From positions 1-7,873 of the forward strand of contig JBEVMS010000194.1 of NCBI GenBank assembly GCA_040508515.1: a DNA stretch of 7,873 nucleotides. The letters are read 5' to 3'. The number at the start of each line of letters is the position of its first letter. Position 1 is the first letter of the stretch. A program made the translations under genes and the position numbers. Below the pieces are notes generated by a model that was given only the letters and a program-made list of their open reading frames with translations, was not told the DNA's origin and did not search any database. This DNA comes from JBEVMS01 sp040508515. Its GTDB lineage: Bacteria > Pseudomonadota > Gammaproteobacteria > Xanthomonadales > Rhodanobacteraceae. This document shows, in pieces, positions 1 to 7,567 of this stretch.

Positions 1-268
1 CCTCCCGGGGGGCCCCGGGCATCGCACCGCACCGGCGGCTGCCCGCCCCGGGGGGGGCATCGCCCCCCTTGAGGACCTCCGTCACGGCGGCCTCGGTGGC
101 CGCCCACCAGGCCAGCGGGTCCTGCTCGGACCAGCGCGGCTTCGGATGGGACACCTCCAGCGGACTGGAGGCGCTGGCGCGCACCGCCCCGGCGTCGTCG
201 ATGAGCACCGCCTTCACCGAGGAGGTGCCGAGGTCGATGCCGAGATACATGCGTTCCGTTACTGCCAT
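1..268 (-). CDS. xylB: Xylulokinase, N-terminal fragment (runs off left edge)
   Basis: Xylulokinase phosphorylates D-xylulose to D-xylulose 5-phosphate with ATP in the cytoplasm, the step after XylA. About 89 codons are present. Seen: the FGGY-kinase opening YLGIDLGTSSVK (residues 8-19), with the D-L-G-T phosphate loop, and the WSEQDP motif (46-51) followed by WW (54-55), both typical of XylB. The start at 268 is preceded by GGGGAA at a 6-base distance; an internal ATG at 250 (Met7) gives the more usual MYLGIDLGTS start, so either is possible. The gene lies 13 bases after the xylA stop, so xylAB are almost certainly co-transcribed. Oddity: after about residue 67 the reading stays open, but the expected region leading to a SGQMHGA-type motif is not recognisable, and the DNA becomes runs of G and C. 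This is either a sequence error near the edge or real divergence. Identity of the N-terminal part is secure. Confidence 0.88.
   Translation of the reverse strand, partial: MAVTERMYLGIDLGTSSVKAVLIDDAGAVRASASSPLEVSHPKPRWSEQDPLAWWAATEAAVTEVLKGGDAPPGAGSRRCGAMPGAPRE
4..68. repeat. Extreme-GC inverted and direct repeats at the left edge
   Basis: Bases 1-68 contain only eight A/T. They hold a 7-base inverted repeat (4-10 with 13-19, two bases between), a perfect 7-base stem with a 3-base loop (52-58 with 62-68), and an exact 9-base direct repeat GGGCATCGC (17-25 and 55-63). All of this lies inside the xylB reading frame, exactly where similarity to xylulokinase stops. Such sequence is prone to sequencing and assembly error; a biological role is not indicated. 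Confidence 0.6.
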
Positions 269-281
269 GACGGGTTCCCCA

Positions 282-1598
282 TCAACCGTAGATGTAGCGG
301 TTGACGATGTTTTCGAGCAACTCCTGACCGCCGGAGACGTGCTTCGGATGGATGTCGCGTGCGATCGCCTCGTCGGATAGCGAAGCGAGCGTGAAACCGC
401 CGTCGAGGATCTTCGCGCCGAAGTCGGCGTCCCAGCCGGCGTAGCGCTTGGCCTTGAAGTCGGCCAGGGCATCGCGCTCGATCATCTTCGCCGCGCGCTC
501 GAGGCTCATCGCCAGCGTGTCGATGGCGCCGATGTGGCCGTGGAAAAGGTCTTCCGCCGAGCTGCTCTGGCGACGCACCTTGGTGTCGAAGTTGTAGCCG
601 CCGGTGGTGAAGCCGCCGGCCTTGAGGATCTCGTAGGTCACCAGGGTGAGCTCTTCCACGCTGTTCGGGAACTGGTCGGTGTCCCAGCCGTTCTGCGGAT
701 CGCCGCGGTTGGCGTCGATCGAACCGAACAGGCCCAGCGCGATCGAGGTGGCGACCTCGTGCTGGAACGAATGGCCGGCCAGCGTCGCGTGGTTGGCTTC
801 GAGGTTGGTCTTGACCTCGTTCTCGAGGCCGAAGTCCTTGAGGAAGCCGTAGACGGTGGCACTGTCGTAGTCGTACTGGTGCTTGGTCGGCTCCTGCGGC
901 TTGGGCTCGATCAGGATGGTGCCCTTGAAGCCGATCTTGTGCTTGTGCTCGATCACCATGTTGAAGAAGCGACCCAGCTGCTGGCGCTCACGCTTCAGAT
1001 CGGTGTTGAGCAAGGTGTCGTAACCTTCGCGGCCGCCCCACAACACGTAATTGGCACCGCCCAGGCGCTGGGTGGCGTTCATCGCGTGGAACACCTGGCT
1101 GGCGGCGTAGGCGAACACTTCCGGCTGCGGGTTGCTGGCGGCGCCTGCGGCGTAGCGCGGGTTGCTGAACACGTTGGCGGTGCCCCACAGCAGCTTCATG
1201 CCGGTGGCGGCCTGCTTGGCCTCCAGCACGTCGACCATCGCGGCGAAATTGTTGGCGTATTCCTTCAGGTTGTCGCCTTCCGGCGCCACGTCAGTGTCGT
1301 GGAAGGTGTAGAAGGGCACGCCTAGACGGCTGAAGAAATCGAACGCCGCATCGGCCTTGGCGCGCGCGGCAGCCATCGGGTCGGCGATGTTGTGCCAGGG
1401 ACGATCGAAGGTACCGGCACCGAACACATCGCTGCCAGGCCAAACAAAGGTGTGCCAGTAGCAGGCGGCCAGGCGCAGATGCTCGGCCATGCTCTTGCCA
1501 AGGAGCTGACGCTTGGCATCGTAGTGATGGAAAGCCAGCGGATTTTCGCCGGATGCACCTTCAAAGGCGATCGGTGCGATGTGTTCAAAATACGACAT
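282..1598 (-). CDS. xylA: Xylose isomerase
   Basis: Converts D-xylose to D-xylulose, the first step of the isomerase pathway, as a cytoplasmic divalent-metal TIM-barrel enzyme. At 438 residues it matches the group II (E. coli-like, about 440 aa) family over its full length. Active-site positions align with E. coli at an offset of one: catalytic His100 and Asp103 in FHDTD, Glu231 and Lys233 in IEPKP, Glu267 and His270 in LEANH, Asp295 in SIDAN, Asp306 and Asp308 in GWDTDQFP, and Asp338 in NFDTK. No catalytic residue is missing. I chose the start at 1598 (MSYFEHIAPIAFEG) because a GGAG lies six bases upstream and this is the family N-terminus; the longer frame to 1628 adds ten unconserved residues. 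It is followed by xylB after 13 bases and is divergent from xylR, which probably activates it when xylose is present. Confidence 0.97.
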   Translation of the reverse strand: MSYFEHIAPIAFEGASGENPLAFHHYDAKRQLLGKSMAEHLRLAACYWHTFVWPGSDVFGAGTFDRPWHNIADPMAAARAKADAAFDFFSRLGVPFYTFHDTDVAPEGDNLKEYANNFAAMVDVLEAKQAATGMKLLWGTANVFSNPRYAAGAASNPQPEVFAYAASQVFHAMNATQRLGGANYVLWGGREGYDTLLNTDLKRERQQLGRFFNMVIEHKHKIGFKGTILIEPKPQEPTKHQYDYDSATVYGFLKDFGLENEVKTNLEANHATLAGHSFQHEVATSIALGLFGSIDANRGDPQNGWDTDQFPNSVEELTLVTYEILKAGGFTTGGYNFDTKVRRQSSSAEDLFHGHIGAIDTLAMSLERAAKMIERDALADFKAKRYAGWDADFGAKILDGGFTLASLSDEAIARDIHPKHVSGGQELLENIVNRYIYG

Positions 1599-1604
1599 GG
1601 GCGA

Positions 1605-1608
1605 CTCC
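1605..1608 (-). promoter_or_regulatory. Ribosome binding site fixing the xylA start
   Basis: Minus-strand GGAG sits six bases before the ATG at 1598. It decides the start in favour of MSYFEH over the in-frame ATG at 1628. Confidence 0.75.
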
Positions 1609-1634
1609 GGTAGCAGTGATCGTTGCATCTAATC

Positions 1635-1650
1635 TGTGGAATGCTGCACA
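1635..1650. promoter_or_regulatory. Possible CRP/Clp-like site in xylA-xylR intergenic region
   Basis: TGTGG-N6-GCACA has the same spacing as the CRP-family consensus TGTGA-N6-TCACA and matches eight of ten half-site bases, missing the inner A/T pair. Its centre is about 44 bases upstream of the xylA start and about 174 bases upstream of the xylR start. The position is too close to xylA for standard activation given room for a leader, so a role on the xylR side or as a chance match must be considered. Confidence 0.3.
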
Positions 1651-1666
1651 CCGGCGCACCACGCAG

Positions 1667-1703
1667 GCAATTGCGAAATCCAGCGATGGCGTGATCATTT
1701 TCG
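1667..1703. promoter_or_regulatory. Candidate operator in the divergent xylA/xylR region
   Basis: The most structured part of the 218-base divergent spacer. It holds the 8-base palindrome GCAATTGC (1667-1674), overlapping an inverted pair CGAAA (1674-1678) and TTTCG (1699-1703). XylR of E. coli binds between its divergent target genes, so an operator is expected somewhere in 1599-1816; this is a guess at where. I see no convincing sigma-70 promoter for either gene in the spacer. Confidence 0.25.
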
Positions 1704-1816
1704 GCGTGGCGACGCGGCATGCCCCCAGCACGGCCGCGTGGTAGCGTTATTGTTCCCTTGCCGCGCGTGCTCGCTTTCAAAGCCTGCCGGGCCGGCTTCC
1801 CGAATGAGTCGCACGC

Positions 1817-3016
1817 ATGGAATCGACCCACAGCCCGCACCGCATCGCTTTGTTGTTCAACGCCAACAAAGGCTTCGACCGCGAGGTGATTGCCGGCATT
1901 GGGCAGTACCTCAACTCCACCCGCGTCGAGTGGGACCTGTTTCTGGAAGAGGATTTCCGTAGCCGCGTGCAAGGCATCGAGCGCTGGCGTGGCGACGGCA
2001 TCATCGCCGACTTCGACGATCCCCAGGTGGCGCAGGCATTGGCCGCCTCCAAGCTGCCGGTGGTGGCGGTGGGCGGTTCCTACCGCGATGCCTCGTTGTA
2101 TCCAGCACACATACCGTACATCGCCACCGACAACGCCAAAGTGGTGCAACTGGGCTATCGCCATCTGATTGACCAAGGCCTGCCGCGCTTCGCCTACTAC
2201 GGTCTGCCGCCGGCTCCGGGCAACGCCTGGGCGGCGGAGCGCGAAACCACGTTCATCGAGTTGCTGCAAACGGACGGCATGGAGGTGACCGTCTACCGCG
2301 GCTTGCCGACCAGCGCTGGCGGCTGGGACAACTCGGTCGAGCAACTGATCGAATGGCTGCAAGGCCTGCCCAAGCCGGTGGGCATTTTGTGCGTCACCGA
2401 TGCGCGCGCGCGCCAACTGGTGCAGGCGTGCCTACTGGCGCGCATCGCGGTGCCCGAGCAAGTGGCCGTGGTCGGCATCGACAACGATCCGATGGCGCAA
2501 TTGCTCACGCGGGTGCCGCTCACGTCAGTGATGCAGGGCACCGAGGAAATGGGCCGCACTGCCGCACATCTGCTGCATCAGATGCTGCGCGGGGCCGATC
2601 ACAGCGCCACCCGCGTCGTGGTGCCACCGGCCGGAATCAACGTGCAGGCGTCCAGTCGCCATCAGCCGCTGCGTAGTCCGTTGGTGATGCGCGCACGCCA
2701 CTACATCCGCCAGTACGGTTGCCTTGGCATCAAGACCGAGCAGGTTGCCGATTACGTCGGCGTCTCGCGCACCGCGCTGGAAGAACACTTCCGGCGTGAA
2801 TTGAAGCAGACCGTGCATCAGGCGCTGCTGCAGCATAAGCTGGAAACCGCACGCGAGCTGTTGGCGCATTCGGCGCTGCCGCTGGCCGACATCGCCGTGC
2901 GCTGCGGCTTCACCTCGTTGCAATACATGTACGCCGTGTTCCGCCGCGAATTCGACATCACACCCAAACAATTTCAGGCGCAGCACCGCAGCGCCGCTTC
3001 CGGTAATCCTCCATGA
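1817..3016 (+). CDS. xylR: Xylose operon regulator XylR (AraC family)
   Basis: Xylose-responsive transcription factor. It has 399 residues against about 392 in E. coli and is colinear with it from memory. Residues about 8-275 form a LacI/periplasmic-binding-like ligand domain, with LLFNANKGFDREV (12-24), EEDFRSR (44-50), DGIIADFDD (60-68), VAVGGSY (83-89), ATDN (103-106), YYGLP (127-131), VTDARAR (193-199) and GIDND (220-224). Residues about 290-390 are an AraC DNA-binding domain with two helix-turn-helix units (about 307-328 and 356-378) ending in the typical FRREFDITPKQF. An in-frame stop at 1805 makes the ATG at 1817 the first possible ATG; the ribosome binding site is weak. It lies divergent from xylA and shares its last bases with the epimerase start. 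In the E. coli family xylose binding turns the protein into an activator of xylA; that is inferred here. The AraC-type XylR differs from the LacI-type XylR described in Xanthomonas. Confidence 0.95.
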   Translation: MESTHSPHRIALLFNANKGFDREVIAGIGQYLNSTRVEWDLFLEEDFRSRVQGIERWRGDGIIADFDDPQVAQALAASKLPVVAVGGSYRDASLYPAHIPYIATDNAKVVQLGYRHLIDQGLPRFAYYGLPPAPGNAWAAERETTFIELLQTDGMEVTVYRGLPTSAGGWDNSVEQLIEWLQGLPKPVGILCVTDARARQLVQACLLARIAVPEQVAVVGIDNDPMAQLLTRVPLTSVMQGTEEMGRTAAHLLHQMLRGADHSATRVVVPPAGINVQASSRHQPLRSPLVMRARHYIRQYGCLGIKTEQVADYVGVSRTALEEHFRRELKQTVHQALLQHKLETARELLAHSALPLADIAVRCGFTSLQYMYAVFRREFDITPKQFQAQHRSAASGNPP

Positions 3017-4077
3017 CGACACCGCTTCACCCGACCGCCACCGCCTCGTCCGCCATGCCATGGGGAAGCCTTTTAGACGGCCGAAAGGTGCATCGCTGGA
3101 CACTGCGCAACGCGCAGGATATGCGCGTGGACATCAGCGACCTGGGCGGCAGCCTGTTGTCCTGGTACGCGCCCGATCGCCAGGGTCGGCTGGCCGACGT
3201 CGTGCTCGGGCATGCCGATCCGGAATCGTATGCGCAAGCCAAAGGCTATATGGGTGCGCAGATCGGCCGTTGGGCTAATCGCATTCGCCACGGCAGCTTC
3301 GAACTGGATGGCGTCGGCTACAAGCTCGATCGCAACCAGAACGGCAACCTGTTGCACGGCGGCAGCGAAGGTTTCCACCAGGCCCTGTGGCAGGTCGAGC
3401 CCGATGGCGATGGCCTGCTGCTGATCCTGCACTCGCCCGACGGCGAAGGCGGTTTCCCCGGCAATTTGGACGTGCAAGTGCGCATGGCCCTGGCCGACGA
3501 TGGCAGCCTGAGCATGGACTACCAGGCGCGCTGCGACCAGGCCAGCCCGGTCAACCTCACCGCGCACCCGTATTTCAATCTCGGCGGTGGCCGCGGCGAT
3601 ATCCGCGATCACCTCCTGTGGCTGGACGCGGAAAACTTCCTGGCGGTGGACGCCGGATTGATCCCGACCGCACAAGAATCGGTCGCCGGCAGCGCATTCG
3701 ATTTTCGCCGCGCCGCGCCACTGGGCTCACGTCTCAACTGGCCGCATCCGCAACTGAGCGTCGCCGGTGGCTTTGACCATTGCTATTGCCTGGGCGACTC
3801 GCCGGGCCAGCCGCGCAAGGTGGCCCAGGTGTGCGACCCGGCCAGCGGTCGGCGCCTGAGCGTGATCACCGACCAGCCCGGCTTGCAGCTCTACACCGGC
3901 CAGCATCTGGCCGACTCGCCCAATCGCGATGGCGGCCACTACCGCCCGTTCGACGGCCTGTGCCTCGAAGCCCAGGCGTTCCCCAACCAGATCAATAGCG
4001 CCAGCGCCGAGCAAGTGGTGTTACGTCCCGGCGCGGTGTATCGCCAGCACACCCGCTACCAGCTCGATACCTACTGA
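3013..4077 (+). CDS. galM: Aldose 1-epimerase (mutarotase)
   Basis: Interconverts alpha and beta anomers of aldoses in the cytoplasm; GalM-type enzymes accept glucose, galactose and also xylose. At 354 residues it has normal family length. Key positions are all seen: Arg90 in GRWANRI (85-91), His115 in LLHGG, catalytic acid His185 in NLTAHPYFNL (181-190), Asp255 in GFDHCY, and catalytic base Glu319 in LCLEAQAFPNQIN. No signal peptide is evident. The start ATG at 3013 overlaps the xylR stop in ATGA, suggesting translational coupling; Met15 (3055) is an alternative start, as the first 15 residues look unconserved. Given its place in a xylose locus, the natural substrate is probably xylose, supplying the anomer XylA uses; this is inference from context, and galM is used as the family name. 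Confidence 0.93.
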   Translation: MTTPLHPTATASSAMPWGSLLDGRKVHRWTLRNAQDMRVDISDLGGSLLSWYAPDRQGRLADVVLGHADPESYAQAKGYMGAQIGRWANRIRHGSFELDGVGYKLDRNQNGNLLHGGSEGFHQALWQVEPDGDGLLLILHSPDGEGGFPGNLDVQVRMALADDGSLSMDYQARCDQASPVNLTAHPYFNLGGGRGDIRDHLLWLDAENFLAVDAGLIPTAQESVAGSAFDFRRAAPLGSRLNWPHPQLSVAGGFDHCYCLGDSPGQPRKVAQVCDPASGRRLSVITDQPGLQLYTGQHLADSPNRDGGHYRPFDGLCLEAQAFPNQINSASAEQVVLRPGAVYRQHTRYQLDTY

Positions 4078-4122
4078 CGGAGGCCCATTCGCTCCGTTGG
4101 ATCACCATCCGGGGAGTGGTGA
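4077..4122 (+). repeat. Two successive stem-loops after the epimerase
   Basis: ACGGAG (4077-4082) pairs with CTCCGT (4092-4097), and TCACCA (4102-4107) with TGGTGA (4117-4122). Each stem is six perfect base pairs with a nine-base loop. The first begins in the epimerase stop codon. Neither is followed by a T run. Confidence 0.5.
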
Positions 4123-4132
4123 GACGCATCGC

Positions 4133-4167
4133 GCCCTTGTGAAACCGCCGTTGCGTTTCACAAGGGC
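4133..4167 (+). terminator. Strong 13-bp hairpin between epimerase and uup
   Basis: GCCCTTGTGAAAC (4133-4145) pairs perfectly with GTTTCACAAGGGC (4155-4167) around a nine-base loop. This is the strongest inverted repeat in the window and sits where the xylR-galM transcript should end. There is no T tract on either strand, so it is not a textbook intrinsic terminator; it could also act as a 3'-end stabiliser. Confidence 0.55.
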
Positions 4168-4183
4168 ATAGATATCCAATCTC

Positions 4184-4218
4184 TGAAAGAGCGCTTTCAA
4201 AGGGGCACCAGCTACACT
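4184..4218 (+). promoter_or_regulatory. Possible uup promoter region with near-palindrome
   Basis: TGAAAG (4184-4189) and CTTTCA (4194-4199) form an inverted repeat with four bases between. TACACT at 4213-4218 resembles a -10 box, but no good -35 lies 16-18 bases before it. A start from this box would give a very short or absent leader, in keeping with the weak AGG only three bases before the uup ATG. Confidence 0.3.
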
Positions 4219-4224
4219 AGGCGG

Positions 4225-6114
<1,890 letters not shown>

Positions 6115-6151
6115 GCGCGATCGACACGGAAGTCTCTGCTTCTCGCGATAG

Positions 6152-6177
6152 CGCGGCGGCTCATCTGGCCCGCCGCG
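6152..6177. terminator. GC-rich hairpin between convergent uup and carboxypeptidase genes
   Basis: CGCGGCGG (6152-6159) pairs perfectly with CCGCCGCG (6170-6177) around a ten-base loop. On the plus strand it is followed only by TCTTC, so the U tract is poor. It lies in the 66-base gap between two converging genes, where a shared bidirectional terminator is expected. Confidence 0.5.
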
Positions 6178-6180
6178 TCT

Positions 6181-7410
6181 TCAATCGCGCTTGGGCGTGG
6201 CCGAGGTCAGCTTGACACCGCTGCCGCCAGCTGCCTGCTTGACCTGTTTTGCCAACCGGGTCGTATGGGACGCCGCCAATGCAGACGACGTTGCAGTCGC
6301 CGCCGTGCACTGGCTGCGGCGACGTGTCGCCTTTGCCGCGCAGTTGCCGTCGGTGCGTTCTGCGGCCAGCGTGCGGCGGCGCGGCGCGGACGCCTCCTGC
6401 TTGCTGGCGGCGGCGCGGCTGGTCGTGGGCTTCTTGGCAGTACGCTTGGACGACGATACCCGCGAAATGGCAGGCGCCGGCTCCGCCTCAGCCGTGCCGA
6501 TCGGCGACAGCGCGGAAAGAATCTTCCGCGTCACGCCACGGTCGGGCAGGCCCGCCGCGGCGACCAAGCTGGCCGGCGTCTGTTGATGGTCAAAACCATC
6601 ATCCAGCAAGCGCGCCATCAAGTCGTCGCGCGCCACCGAGGTGCGACCACCCAACACCACGCCAAACAAGCGATGGCCATCGCGCACCGCCGTGGAAGCC
6701 AGGTTGAAACCCGACGCGTTGGTGAAGCCGGTCTTCAGCCCGTCCATGCCCGGATAGCGATCCATCAGCCGGTTATGGCCGCGAATCACTTGCCCGCGGA
6801 AGGTGAACTCGCGCATGGAAAAATAGTGCGACTGGGCGGGGAAATCCCGATACAAGGCCATCGCCAGCTTGCTGATATCGCGGGCGGTGGTGCCGTCGTT
6901 CGGATCAGGCAGCCCGGACGCGCTACCGAACCGGGTCTGCGTCATGCCCAGCAGCAGGCTCTGCGCGTTCATTATTTCGACGAAGCGCTCCTCCGTGCCG
7001 CCCAACTGCTCGGCGACCACGGTGGCGGCATCGTTCGCCGATTTGGTCACCATGCCCAGGATGCAGTCGCGTACCGAAATCGTCTGCCCCGCGCTCAAAC
7101 CGAGCTTGGTCGGTGCCTTGGCGGCGGCCCTGGCCGACACCGGCAACGCCTGGTCGATTTTGAGGCTGCCGTTTTGCAACGCCTGGAAGGTGAGGTAGAG
7201 CGTCATCATCTTGGTCAACGAAGCCGGATGATTGACCTCATCGGCATTGACCGCGTTGAGCACTTCGCCGGTGGTGCCATCGACAACCAGCGCGGCGTAG
7301 CCGGCCCATGCGTTGTCGACCACCCCGCACAAGCCACATGCCAACGCAGCTGCCGCCGCGATGCGACGCAGTCGATCAGGCCAACGCCGGGGCGTGGATG
7401 TGAAAAACAT
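6181..7410 (-). CDS. D-alanyl-D-alanine carboxypeptidase (peptidase S11, penicillin-binding protein)
   Basis: Low-molecular-mass PBP that removes the terminal D-Ala from peptidoglycan pentapeptides in the periplasm. From the start at 7410 it has 409 residues. A signal peptide is clear: basic residues up to 16, a hydrophobic Ala-rich core at 17-31, and a likely cut after AWA (36). The three serine-PBP motifs are intact: SLTK (64-67, nucleophile Ser64), SAN (124-126) and KTG (226-228) in MDGLKTGFTNASGFNL. The catalytic domain ends near 300. The remaining ~105 residues are Ser/Ala/Thr/Lys/Arg-rich, apparently disordered and cationic, with Cys357 and Cys368; I see neither a PBP5 C-terminal beta domain nor a SPOR domain nor an amphipathic anchor. 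The motif context resembles DacF-type enzymes more than E. coli DacA. Start 7410 is preferred over 7494 because it has GGAGGA seven bases upstream and begins a proper signal peptide. It could be a DD-endopeptidase instead; family assignment is firm. Confidence 0.92.
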   Translation of the reverse strand: MFFTSTPRRWPDRLRRIAAAAALACGLCGVVDNAWAGYAALVVDGTTGEVLNAVNADEVNHPASLTKMMTLYLTFQALQNGSLKIDQALPVSARAAAKAPTKLGLSAGQTISVRDCILGMVTKSANDAATVVAEQLGGTEERFVEIMNAQSLLLGMTQTRFGSASGLPDPNDGTTARDISKLAMALYRDFPAQSHYFSMREFTFRGQVIRGHNRLMDRYPGMDGLKTGFTNASGFNLASTAVRDGHRLFGVVLGGRTSVARDDLMARLLDDGFDHQQTPASLVAAAGLPDRGVTRKILSALSPIGTAEAEPAPAISRVSSSKRTAKKPTTSRAAASKQEASAPRRRTLAAERTDGNCAAKATRRRSQCTAATATSSALAASHTTRLAKQVKQAAGGSGVKLTSATPKRD

Positions 7411-7417
7411 GGGGCAG

Positions 7418-7423
7418 TCCTCC
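7418..7423 (-). promoter_or_regulatory. Strong ribosome binding site of the carboxypeptidase
   Basis: Minus-strand GGAGGA lies seven bases before the ATG at 7410. It is the best Shine-Dalgarno sequence in the window and sets the start to 7410, excluding the 28 extra residues of the longer frame. Confidence 0.85.
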
Positions 7424-7465
7424 GGTTGCTGTGCCAAAGATAACGGCAACCGTGGTGTGGAAGCT

Positions 7466-7520
7466 AGAGTTTTAGCATTAATTTGCCATTGCAAACACTT
7501 GTTTTAATGAGGCTTTAATA
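7466..7520 (-). promoter_or_regulatory. AT-rich probable promoter of the carboxypeptidase
   Basis: This is the only clearly AT-rich stretch in the window. On the minus strand it holds TGCTAAAAC (7469-7477), which fits an extended -10 (TGn plus TAAAAC), giving a leader of roughly 50 bases. TTGCAA (7489-7494) is a poor -35, only 14 bases away. An inverted pair TTTGC/GCAAA (7482-7486, 7491-7495) overlaps this region and could be an operator. The exact boxes are uncertain. Confidence 0.4.
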
Positions 7521-7567
7521 TGTAGTCCTGCACTGGCGGCTGCGCATCGGTGCGGCGGCCTCGTGGA

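Noticed and set aside
534..1325. Plus-strand open frame of 263 codons inside xylA
   Set aside because: Exact antisense of the conserved xylose isomerase core; composition is Val/Leu/Gly/Ala/Glu-rich and looks like a codon-position shadow.
1739..1752. Match to the Xanthomonas xyl-box (TGGTAGCGCTAACA) at TGGTAGCGTTATTG
   Set aside because: The left half matches exactly but the right half mostly does not (10 of 14 in total), and the regulator here is AraC-type, not the LacI-type that uses this box. Probably chance.
1322..2416. Minus-strand open frame of 364 codons across xylR, the intergenic region and the 5' part of xylA
   Set aside because: It is antisense to xylR and out of frame with xylA, both of which have clear family motifs; the product is Arg/Ala/His-rich with no recognisable domain. 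Long antisense frames are common in GC-rich DNA.
6265..7443. Plus-strand open frame of 392 codons opposite the carboxypeptidase
   Set aside because: It mirrors the S11 peptidase gene, which has a signal peptide, all three catalytic motifs and a strong ribosome binding site; the plus product is Arg/Gly/His-rich without domains.
7523..7567. Possible terminator after the histidine kinase gene
   Set aside because: Only four-base stems and GC-rich direct repeats are present; no convincing hairpin plus T tract on the minus strand.
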